Part shown: positions 1 through 5,208 of the stretch, piece after piece
Numbering within the stretch: the first letter of the stretch is position 1
How the letters are laid out: each line of letters starts with the position of its first letter
Source: an uncultured Clostridia bacterium
GTDB taxonomy: Bacteria; Bacillota; Clostridia; TANB77; CAG-508
DNA: 13,442 nucleotides
Reading direction: 5' to 3'
Assembly (NCBI GenBank): GCA_934141555.1
Contig: CAKPCK010000020.1
Span: 1 to 13,442, forward strand
Program-made: the position numbers and the translations under genes
The notes under the pieces: generated by a model
Told to the model about the DNA's origin: nothing
The model's database searches: none
What the model saw: only the letters and a program-made list of their open reading frames with translations

Positions 1-443
1 TCCATATCTGTATAGATTACTCCTTGTTTTATTAAATCTTCTTTCATGCTATGATATACTACTTCTGAATCATATTGTGCTCCAACTCCTGCTAATGATG
101 TTTTTTCTGCTTCTGGTATTCCTAATTTATCAAATGTATCTTTTATCTCATCTGGCACATCTTCCCATGAACTATTTAAATTTGTTTTTGGTTTTACATA
201 TGTTGCTATTTCATCCATTTTCAATTCTGATAAATCTGGTCCCCATGTTGGTAGTTCTAATTTTTCATACATTTCTAATGCTTTTAATCTAATTTCTAAC
301 ATCCAATCTGGTTCGTTTTTTCTTTTTGATATTTCTTCAACTATTTCTCTACTTAAACCTTTTTTCATTTTAAATTCATAGTCATCTTTATTTTTTATAT
401 CATATATATTTCTATTTATTTCATTTACTTGTGTTTTTGACAT
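1..443 (-). CDS. sufB: SufB, Fe-S cluster assembly scaffold subunit (N-terminal part, runs off window)
   Basis: This is the N-terminal ~147 codons of SufB, the scaffold subunit of the cytosolic SufBC(D) complex that builds Fe-S clusters with the ATPase SufC. What is seen: the reverse-strand translation starts MSKTQVNEINRNIYDIKNK, continues with the SufB-typical stretch GLSREIVEEISKRKNEP and WMLEIRLKALE, and reaches GVIYTDM at the edge, a pattern well conserved in SufB. The full protein is usually about 460-480 residues, so roughly two thirds lies outside. The start at 443 is supported by AGAAAGGAAA 6-7 bases upstream. It follows sufC on the same strand, but a plus-strand gene fills the 276-base gap; I see no convincing minus-strand promoter in the gap, so it is probably transcribed by read-through from sufC. 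Truncation is due only to the window edge. Confidence 0.95.
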   Translation of the reverse strand, partial: MSKTQVNEINRNIYDIKNKDDYEFKMKKGLSREIVEEISKRKNEPDWMLEIRLKALEMYEKLELPTWGPDLSELKMDEIATYVKPKTNLNSSWEDVPDEIKDTFDKLGIPEAEKTSLAGVGAQYDSEVVYHSMKEDLIKQGVIYTDM

Positions 444-461
444 ATAAATTTCCTTTCTTTC

Positions 462-490
462 TTGACTTTTTTTCAATCGCATCATATAAT
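462..490 (+). promoter_or_regulatory. Sigma-A promoter of the small membrane protein gene
   Basis: The -35 is TTGACT (462-467), the spacer is 17 bases, and the -10 is a perfect TATAAT (485-490), giving a start site near 497 and a leader of about 28 bases. A partial inverted repeat, TGTA-N5-TACA (493-505), overlaps the expected transcription start and could be an operator, but it is short. Confidence 0.75.
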
Positions 491-524
491 TATGTATACG
501 TTACAACTGAAAGGAGTTTACTTT

Positions 525-683
525 ATGAATGGCAGAAAGTTTGTAATTATTATCACAATCTTAATATCCATTTTAGGAATCATCACTCATTCACAAGATC
601 TTGTTGAATGGGGATTGAGCCTTTCCATTGGAATGTGTATCGCTGAATTTATCATTGATCCCATTCTTAAACATAAGAAGTAA
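525..683 (+). CDS. Small two-helix membrane protein of unknown function (52 aa)
   Basis: I do not recognise this protein. The ATG at 525 is chosen over an upstream in-frame ATG (462), because the latter lies inside the -35 element and 525 has AAAGGAG 8 bases before it. Residues about 5-20 (VIIITILISILGII) and 29-47 (GLSLSIGMCIAEFII) are hydrophobic, with a short polar THSQDLVEW turn between and a basic end LKHKK, so a two-helix membrane hairpin is predicted. It has its own promoter and a strong terminator and lies on the opposite strand between sufC and sufB. Codons such as ATC, CTT and CAT are more frequent than in the neighbours, which hints at separate origin. It might be a toxin-like, immunity-like or regulatory membrane peptide; none of these is shown. 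Confidence 0.72.
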   Translation: MNGRKFVIIITILISILGIITHSQDLVEWGLSLSIGMCIAEFIIDPILKHKK

Positions 684-690
684 CACTACA

Positions 691-727
691 TGTCCTGATT
701 TTACAAAAAATCGGGACAATTATTTTT
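691..727 (+). terminator. Intrinsic terminator of the small membrane protein gene
   Basis: A 12-bp stem (TGTCCTGATTTT, 691-702, with AAAATCGGGACA, 707-718, one G-T pair) closes a 4-base loop and is followed by ATTATTTTTT on the plus strand. On the minus strand no T-run follows, so it should not stop sufC transcripts efficiently. It abuts the sufC stop codon (720-722). Confidence 0.85.
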
Positions 728-1460
728 TATATTGTGCATATCCTGTTTCTTCAATTTGTTCTGCTAATTCTGCTGTTGAAGTTTTTACAATTTGTCCATT
801 TACTAAAACATGTACATAATCAACTTTCAAATGATTTAATATTCTTGTATTATGTGTTATTATTAAAACTGCATTATCATCATTTTTGAACATTTCAATT
901 CCTTTTGAAACTATTTTTATAGCATCAACATCTAATCCTGAATCTGTTTCATCTAATATTGCAAGTTTTGGATTTAATACAAGCATTTGTAATATTTCAT
1001 TCTTCTTTTTTTCTCCACCAGAAAATCCAACATTTAAGTTTCTTTCAATTAATTTTGGATTCATGTTTAATTCTTCTGAATATTTTTTTACAGTATCTCT
1101 AAATTCAAATACTTTTACTGGCTTTTCAGTAATTTTATTTTTGGCATATTTTAAAAAGTTCATTGTTGAAATTCCAGGTATTTCTTCTGGTAATTGAAAT
1201 GACATAAATATTCCTTTTTTGGCTATTTTATCTGTACTTAAATCATTTATATTTTCACCTTCAAATTCAACAGTTCCACTTGTTTTTGTATATTCTGGAT
1301 TATTTAAAATAACATTTGCAAGTGTTGATTTTCCTGCACCATTTGGTCCCATTATTACATGTACTTCACCTTTATTTATTTTTAAGTTTAATCCTTTTAA
1401 GATTTCTTTCTCTCCTGCATTTACATGTAAATCTTTTATTTCTAATAACTCTTTACTCAT
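720..1460 (-). CDS. sufC: SufC, Fe-S cluster assembly ATPase
   Basis: SufC is the soluble ABC-type ATPase that drives conformational change in the SufB(D) scaffold during cytosolic Fe-S cluster assembly. At 246 residues it has the usual SufC length and no membrane segment. Visible motifs: Walker A GPNGAGKST (38-46), Q-loop MSFQLPEEIPG (86-96, characteristic of SufC), signature FSGGEKKKNEI (146-156), Walker B LAILDE with catalytic Glu171, D-loop SGLDVDA, and switch His203 in ITHNTRIL. The start has AAAGGAAGGAAT upstream. It begins 21 bases after the stop of the DtxR-family regulator with no terminator between, so the two are cotranscribed. It is upstream of sufB, as in many Clostridia suf operons. 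Confidence 0.97.
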   Translation of the reverse strand: MSKELLEIKDLHVNAGEKEILKGLNLKINKGEVHVIMGPNGAGKSTLANVILNNPEYTKTSGTVEFEGENINDLSTDKIAKKGIFMSFQLPEEIPGISTMNFLKYAKNKITEKPVKVFEFRDTVKKYSEELNMNPKLIERNLNVGFSGGEKKKNEILQMLVLNPKLAILDETDSGLDVDAIKIVSKGIEMFKNDDNAVLIITHNTRILNHLKVDYVHVLVNGQIVKTSTAELAEQIEETGYAQYKK

Positions 1461-1481
1461 TTTTATTATTCCTTCCTTTTA

Positions 1482-1949
1482 TTAGTTTGGCATATTATTA
1501 TTTTTCTTTGTTTTTGTTCTTTTTACACAACATCTACATTTTTCTTGATTTATATCATAATTACAATTTAATTCTCTTAGTCCTAAAACATTATGTACAT
1601 ATTTTGCTAATTTATTTATTGTTTCATCTGTTGTTACTAATTTTATTTTTTCTGCTTCATCTTTTGCAGATTGTTCATCTAAATCTAATACATCTTTTAA
1701 GAACAAGTAAACTATGTCATATGCTTCTAAAATTTTTTGTGCCAAATTTTCTCCTTGTTCTGTTAATTCTATTGTTCCATATGTTTCGTATTTTACTAAT
1801 TTTTCTTCTTTTAAATTATTTAATGCTTTATTTACACTTGGTTTTGTGCAATTCATTTTATTGGCAACATCTGTTACTCTAATATTACCATTTTGTTTTT
1901 TTAATACATACATTGTTTTTAAATATTCTTCTGATGTTTTAGTTATCAT
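1482..1949 (-). CDS. DtxR-family transcriptional regulator of the suf operon, with atypical cysteine-rich tail
   Basis: This is a 155-residue regulator whose N-terminal half (about 5-62, SEEYLKTMYVL...IRVTDVANKM...KPSVNKALNNLKEEKLVKYE...IELTEQG) is a clear DtxR/MntR-type winged helix, followed by the dimerisation helices (FLKDVLDLDEQSAKDEAEKI). Known DtxR/MntR proteins bind metal through His/Glu/Cys in an RHRLLERFL-like helix and an EACxxEH-like helix. Here those stretches read AYDIVYLFL (76-84) and EAEKIKL (98-104): the expected His and the Cys/Glu/His set are not at recognisable positions. Instead the C-terminus has Cys129, Cys138, Cys140 and Cys141 (C-X8-C-X-C-C), followed by a basic tail KRTKTKK. 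It is first in the operon, before sufC, so a role as an Fe-S or iron-responsive autorepressor of suf genes is inferred. The ATG has AAGAAGGAG 5-6 bases upstream. Confidence 0.88.
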   Translation of the reverse strand: MITKTSEEYLKTMYVLKKQNGNIRVTDVANKMNCTKPSVNKALNNLKEEKLVKYETYGTIELTEQGENLAQKILEAYDIVYLFLKDVLDLDEQSAKDEAEKIKLVTTDETINKLAKYVHNVLGLRELNCNYDINQEKCRCCVKRTKTKKNNNMPN

Positions 1950-1972
1950 GTTTTCTCCTTCTTTTTATTATT

Positions 1973-1990
1973 TGTTAACTATGGCTAACA
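1973..1990 (-). promoter_or_regulatory. Candidate operator palindrome of the suf-operon regulator
   Basis: On the minus strand TGTTAGCCATAGTTAACA is an imperfect inverted repeat (TGTTA-x-C-x-AT-x-G-x-TAACA). It begins directly after the -10 hexamer, covering the expected transcription start. Its GTTAGCC core resembles the general shape of DtxR-family sites (TTAGGTTAGSCTAACCTAA), and no second copy is seen in the window. The link to the downstream regulator is inference. Confidence 0.55.
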
Positions 1991-2019
1991 TTATACTACG
2001 AATTATGGTAATTTGTCAA
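1990..2019 (-). promoter_or_regulatory. Strong sigma-A promoter of the dtxR-like-sufC(-sufB) operon
   Basis: Reading leftward, the -35 is a perfect TTGACA (2019-2014), the spacer is 18 bases, and the -10 is a perfect TATAAT (1995-1990). The start site falls in the palindrome just downstream, leaving a leader of about 35 bases with an AGAAGGAG ribosome site. Confidence 0.88.
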
Positions 2020-2033
2020 TATTTTTTATAATA

Positions 2034-2067
2034 TTACAAAAAAAGGAACTATAAACAAGTCCCTTTT
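2034..2067 (-). terminator. Intrinsic terminator after the GHKL kinase gene
   Basis: On the minus strand AAAAGGGACT (2067-2058) pairs with AGTTCCTTTT (2050-2041, one G-T pair) around a 7-base loop and runs straight into a T-rich tract. It ends the kinase transcript just before the suf promoter. Confidence 0.85.
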
Positions 2068-2071
2068 CATA

Positions 2072-3496
2072 TTATTTACATTCTTTATAACTATTTACTA
2101 AAAATTCATTTTTGCCATCAAATTTAATCATTAAAACTTTTGTATAATTTTCAACACTTGTTTTTCCTATCTCTTCTATTATTAAACTTGCTTTATATTT
2201 TCTTAAGGTATCAAATGTATTCATGAATCCCATTCCTGTACCACCTTCAGTTGGATATGTTGTATATGGTTTCTTTCCAAGATTGTCTAATACTTCTTTT
2301 TTAAATTCCACTCCTGAATCATAAATATATATTCCATATGTTCCATCTATATTTCCTAATTTTACTAATATGCTTTTATTTATATTTTCTGTATGATTTA
2401 TAGCAATTATTGCATCTTTTATATGATCTGCTAATAATGTTTCTAGTTCTTCTTCTGAAATTAAATTATTGATCATGTAATGTATATTTCCCTTTAGCAC
2501 TAGTGTAAATTCTATTTTATATTTTTGACATTCTGCTTGCATACATTTTAACATATCATCTATTATTGTAACTCCTGTTTTATTTAATTCTATTATTTCT
2601 TTTTCATCATAAATATCATTTTTTAGTTTTTCTAACCTTTCTTTTATTTCCGTAGCATCTTCTGTGCTTATTTCTGTTTTTGTTAATAATTCTGATAATT
2701 TATATTCTAATGATTTTTGCTTATGGACTATTGTATGTCTCTTCTTGCTTATTCTGATATTTTCAGCTTCTAGTTCTGCAATTTCTTTTTTCTTGTTTTC
2801 CAATTCTTCTTTCGTTTCATTTAAGTCTTTTATTAACATTTTTTGTTTGTAATATAATTGCAAAGATTTTTGTATAGTTATAAACATTAAGACTAGAAAA
2901 ATTATAAAAATGCAAAATGAGTTATTAGTTGAAAGCCTATTTCTATTATAAAATACAACACCTATACCTAAAATTCCTACACTAACACTTAATATAAGAA
3001 TGTCTATATATTCATTATTGGCTCCATCTTGTAAAGAAATTATTCCATATTTAAATTTCTTATTTTTTAATATTTTTATTGTAATAAATATATCAATTAA
3101 TAGTATTATTATTAAATTTATAATATCATTCTGAGAATTTATTATCATTTTATATATAATAAATCCTATGATTAGAGATACAAAATAAATTACATAACTT
3201 ATTGCTAAACTAATAACTGTTAAAAATATACTATATCCTAATTTCTTTTTAGTCATTACTGTAGAAACACAACTTATTGCAAAAATAAGAAAAACTGTAC
3301 TACTAAAGAAATTAGTTTTATAATTAACCCATTCTACTACAGGCTCTAATATAATCAAAATAATATATCCAAATATTTTATTTAGAGTAAAATATTTATT
3401 ATCATTTAATATTTTTAAAATTATTATTTGAGTGGAAAAGATAAGTAATAATTTTATTGATACATCTACAACAATATTAGCTAAATTAAAATCCAT
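2072..3496 (-). CDS. AgrC-like membrane sensor histidine kinase, GHKL ATPase domain
   Basis: This 474-residue protein resembles AgrC-type (HPK10) peptide-sensing kinases. About six or seven hydrophobic helices fill residues ~5-210, followed by a coiled coil (KDLNETKEELENKKKEIAELEAE, ~224-245), a His-bearing helix SKKRHTIVHKQKSL (His254, His258) and a GHKL ATPase domain (~330-465) with G1-like IYIYDSGVEF (~389-398) and G2 GGTGMGF (418-424). Two things are odd: the usual Asp after the phosphorylated His is Thr, and the N-box, usually NLLDNAIEA-like, reads DHIKDAIIA, so both Asn are replaced by Asp. Activity may therefore be altered. The start at 3496 is preferred over an ATG 15 bases earlier because GGAG stands 9 bases before it. 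A peptide gene and a response regulator lie upstream on the same strand, suggesting it senses the peptide; that is inference. Confidence 0.85.
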   Translation of the reverse strand: MDFNLANIVVDVSIKLLLIFSTQIIILKILNDNKYFTLNKIFGYIILIILEPVVEWVNYKTNFFSSTVFLIFAISCVSTVMTKKKLGYSIFLTVISLAISYVIYFVSLIIGFIIYKMIINSQNDIINLIIILLIDIFITIKILKNKKFKYGIISLQDGANNEYIDILILSVSVGILGIGVVFYNRNRLSTNNSFCIFIIFLVLMFITIQKSLQLYYKQKMLIKDLNETKEELENKKKEIAELEAENIRISKKRHTIVHKQKSLEYKLSELLTKTEISTEDATEIKERLEKLKNDIYDEKEIIELNKTGVTIIDDMLKCMQAECQKYKIEFTLVLKGNIHYMINNLISEEELETLLADHIKDAIIAINHTENINKSILVKLGNIDGTYGIYIYDSGVEFKKEVLDNLGKKPYTTYPTEGGTGMGFMNTFDTLRKYKASLIIEEIGKTSVENYTKVLMIKFDGKNEFLVNSYKECK

Positions 3497-3521
3497 TGTT
3501 ATCAACTCCATTTCAAATATT

Positions 3522-3550
3522 ATTATACATTAAAATAAAAATATAAGCAA
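3522..3550 (-). promoter_or_regulatory. Promoter of the GHKL kinase gene
   Basis: Leftward, TTGCTT (3550-3545), a 17-base spacer and a perfect TATAAT (3527-3522) precede the kinase start by about 25 bases. The -35 is formed by the distal arm of the upstream terminator hairpin, so the two elements overlap. Confidence 0.6.
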
Positions 3551-3573
3551 TATAAGAAATTCTTATATTGCTT
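3535..3573 (-). terminator. Intrinsic terminator after the Trp-rich peptide gene
   Basis: AAGCAATATAAGAA (3573-3560 on the minus strand) and TTCTTATATTGCTT (3558-3545) are perfectly complementary across 14 bp with one central base (the innermost pairs must open to form the loop). On the minus strand the hairpin is followed by ATATTTTTATTTT. It begins 12 bases after the peptide stop codon and should give a short peptide mRNA, with any read-through entering the kinase gene. Confidence 0.78.
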
Positions 3574-3585
3574 ACTATCTGGTTT

Positions 3586-3636
3586 TTATCTCCACCATTT
3601 TCCAATCCAATCCATTAATTCATCCCACCAGTCCAT
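3586..3636 (-). CDS. 16-residue Trp-rich amphipathic peptide, candidate signal or membrane-active peptide
   Basis: The reading frame encodes MDWWDELMDWIGKWWR. It has five Trp in 16 residues (3, 4, 10, 14, 15). Two adjacent stripes, W3-L7-W10-W14 and W4-M8-I11-W15, form the hydrophobic face of an alpha helix, with D2, D5, E6, D9, K13 and R16 opposite. There is no leader peptide or cysteine. The ATG has AAAGGTGGTG with 7 bases of spacing, and an in-frame TGA 9 bases upstream rules out a longer form. A terminator follows 12 bases after the stop. It lies between a Spo0A-type response regulator gene and an AgrC-like kinase gene on the same strand. A leaderless pheromone or a membrane-active peptide is inferred; a Trp-codon leader for attenuation is an alternative, but no competing hairpin or Trp gene is seen. 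Translation is not proven. Confidence 0.68.
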   Translation of the reverse strand: MDWWDELMDWIGKWWR

Positions 3637-3943
3637 TCTCTTTCACCACCTTTTTATCTTTTGTGCTCGATCCGTATTGCTTTTGACATAATAAAAATAT
3701 CATTCAAAGCCTTAATACAAGCAGTTTTCGGTGATAGAGAATATATAAAAAATTTAGTAATTTTTAAATTTTATTAGTTATCTTTTTGGAATTTTATTCC
3801 AATTTTTATCTTATTTACAGATTGTGTAAATTTTCTTACTTTAAACATTTAATTTTCTCAATTTTCAGTTTTTTTCAAAAAATACTATTTGTTACTATTT
3901 TTGAAAACAAAAAAAAGAACTGATCTATAAAAATCAGTTCTTT
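3637..3943. other. 307-base region between response regulator and peptide genes
   Basis: No full gene is recognised. Near the peptide (about 3655-3755) is a segment clearly richer in G+C than its flanks; it reads open for about 40 codons on the plus strand without a believable start (core phrase FKALIQAVFGDREYIKN) and for about 30 on the minus (KTACIKALNDIFIMSKAIRIE). It could be a gene remnant or a leader. A minus-strand TATTAT near 3672-3677 may be the peptide's -10, without a good -35. TTGGAAT-TTT-ATTCCAA (3786-3802) is a perfect 7-bp inverted repeat, and AAAAATT-TAGT-AATTTTT (3748-3765) is another. The rest is AT-rich sequence without clear signals. Confidence 0.5.
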
Positions 3944-3945
3944 TT
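3905..3945 (-). terminator. Intrinsic terminator after the response regulator gene
   Basis: On the minus strand AAAAAGAACTGAT (3945-3933) and ATCAGTTCTTTTT (3924-3912) form a 13-bp stem with an 8-base loop, running into a further T tract. The stem overlaps the stop codon of the regulator by two bases. Confidence 0.9.
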
Positions 3946-4735
3946 ATATTATTTCTTTTACTTTATCTTTATAATAATAAATAAACTCCATTGGTGTTGG
4001 CACACCTGTTTCATAATTTACTCTTGCAGTATAATATTTAGTTAAATCTTCTATTGGAGTAACTCTCCAAGCATGAAAAATTGCATTTTGTATTCCATTA
4101 GTAATTGTTGTTGCTGATCTTTTATGTAGATTAGATAAATATTGAATAAGATTAGCACTACTATTTTCATTTTGTATCAAATACAATATTGCATCATGAA
4201 TATATGCCTTTCCTTTAAGTTTAGAAGTTATCCCTACAAGTTCTAACTCTTTATTTATACAACTAGAAATTTTGCTTTTTTCATCTTTTAATGTTTCTTC
4301 AACAGATTTCTTTTGTTCTGTCGTTAACTCTGCATTTCTCATATTTATAAAATGATTTAATACAAGGTTTGCAGAATATTTTGGATGATCTTTATATAAT
4401 ATAAAATCAACACCTTTTCTATGTAAAATGTCATATGTTCTCTTAGAATTTACATGAGTTGTTACTATAACTATAGGTTCATAATTTAAATTCAAATTTT
4501 TCAAATCAGTTATAAAACTCAAAGCATCTGCATTACCTGTCGAACTATTATTTAATTCTAAATCTAAAATAACTCCTTCTGGTTTCAAGTTTCTTACATA
4601 TCTTAATCCATCAATATCAGAATCAGTTATTGCTACTATTTCTATATCTTTTCTCATCTTGGCACAATTCACAAAATTATTACAATCATTAATATCATCT
4701 TCTATAATCAAAATTTTCATCGGCTTTACTTCCAT
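3944..4735 (-). CDS. Response regulator with a Spo0A-type C-terminal DNA-binding domain
   Basis: This is a 263-residue two-domain regulator. The receiver (~6-130) has the acidic pair Asp13/Asp14 (ILIIEDD), phospho-acceptor Asp58 (VILDLEL), Thr92/Thr93 and Lys115 (LYKD). The C-terminal ~157-262 matches the Spo0A effector domain: GITSKLKGKAYIHDAIL ahead of a helix-turn-helix ending in NAIFHAW (compare RAIRHAIEVAW in Spo0A), then VPTPMEFIYYYKDKVK (compare KPTNSEFIAMVADKLR). The recognition-helix positions occupied in Spo0A by Arg, Glu and His (TASRVERAIRHA) are here SATTITNGIQNA, so it probably reads a different DNA site and is a paralogue rather than Spo0A. The start at 4735 has AAAGGA 9 bases upstream; Met6 at 4720 is also possible. 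It precedes the peptide and kinase genes on the same strand and is their likely response partner. Confidence 0.87.
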   Translation of the reverse strand: MEVKPMKILIIEDDINDCNNFVNCAKMRKDIEIVAITDSDIDGLRYVRNLKPEGVILDLELNNSSTGNADALSFITDLKNLNLNYEPIVIVTTHVNSKRTYDILHRKGVDFILYKDHPKYSANLVLNHFINMRNAELTTEQKKSVEETLKDEKSKISSCINKELELVGITSKLKGKAYIHDAILYLIQNENSSANLIQYLSNLHKRSATTITNGIQNAIFHAWRVTPIEDLTKYYTARVNYETGVPTPMEFIYYYKDKVKEII

Positions 4736-4790
4736 ATTATTTATTCCTTTCTACATAATTTCTGTTAGAGATTCAACTCCTTTTAATTTA

Positions 4791-4819
4791 ATTATAATAT
4801 CATATTTTCTAGTAAAATA
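4791..4819 (-). promoter_or_regulatory. Putative promoter and inverted repeat upstream of the response regulator
   Basis: A perfect TATAAT (4796-4791) lies about 55 bases before the regulator start, but no TTGACA-like -35 stands 17 bases upstream. Instead an inverted repeat TATTTT-ACTAG-AAAATA (minus strand, 4819-4803) covers the spacer and the -35 position, as expected for an activator-dependent or repressed promoter. AT-richness limits confidence. Confidence 0.4.
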
Positions 4820-4890
4820 GTATATTCAGTGGTAGAAATTTTTTAATAGGCTCTTTGTTAGTCTGTTATAATACATTTATCTTCATTTAT

Positions 4891-4928
4891 AAAAAATTTC
4901 ACTTCTCTTTTTGGAAGTGAAATTTTTT
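4891..4928. terminator. Bidirectional intrinsic terminator after the DUF4190-like gene
   Basis: AAAAAATTTCACTTC (4891-4905) and GAAGTGAAATTTTTT (4914-4928) form a perfect 15-bp stem around an 8-base loop, with an A/T run on each side. Its natural role is to end the minus-strand propeller/DUF4190 operon. Confidence 0.9.
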
Positions 4929-4930
4929 TA

Positions 4931-5191
4931 TTATAAATTATTATATAAAATTATAAGAATTGTTAATCCTATATAAATAAATGCAAACATTGCTAGTCCA
5001 ACTATTCCTGTTATCAATCCTGCTTTTCCAAGTTTACTTCCTAGCTTTTTAGCAGATATTGCTCCAAATATGATTGCTAATACTCCTGTTGGCAATGTAA
5101 TATACCAAAACAATGCTGTAACAATAGATACTATTCCTAAAGTTAGTGATGCAACAGGCATTCCTGATTTTCTTTTATCATTTTCTTCCAT
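4931..5191 (-). CDS. DUF4190-like small membrane protein
   Basis: This 86-residue protein has a charged N-terminus (MEENDKRKSG) followed by two hydrophobic segments, about 12-49 (a broken pair, SLTLGIVSIVTALFWY and PTGVLAIIFGAISA) and 60-84. The Gly/Ala-rich ...LGIVS...LPTGVLAIIFGAISAKKLG...GKAGLITGIVGL pattern is that of DUF4190 proteins, whose function is unknown. The start at 5191 is chosen over an in-frame GTG 15 bases upstream because GGGAGGA stands 6 bases before it. It begins 17 bases after the stop of the beta-propeller gene with no terminator between, so it is the second gene of that operon; a joint role at the cell surface is only suggested. Confidence 0.82.
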   Translation of the reverse strand: MEENDKRKSGMPVASLTLGIVSIVTALFWYITLPTGVLAIIFGAISAKKLGSKLGKAGLITGIVGLAMFAFIYIGLTILIILYNNL

Positions 5192-5208
5192 ATAAAATCC
5201 TCCCACTT

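Noticed and set aside
77..292. Plus-strand frame of Leu/Phe-rich protein
   Set aside because: It is the complement of sufB; Leu/Phe-rich frames opposite AT-rich genes occur all over this window and have no start signals.
886..1197. Plus-strand frame opposite sufC
   Set aside because: Antisense to conserved SufC motifs and without a ribosome site.
3545..3636. Tryptophan attenuator leader (Trp codons followed by a terminator)
   Set aside because: The hairpin begins after the stop codon and no competing antiterminator pairing is visible; the downstream gene is a sensor kinase, not Trp synthesis or uptake. Kept only as an alternative.
3683..3692. Spo0A box-like TGTCAAAA on the minus strand upstream of the peptide gene
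   Set aside because: It lacks the full consensus and the local regulator has a different recognition helix, so a 0A box has no special support.
4862..4928. Short plus-strand RNA from TGT-TATAAT (4867-4872) to the terminator at 4891-4928
   Set aside because: No -35 and the hairpin is fully explained as the end of the minus-strand operon.
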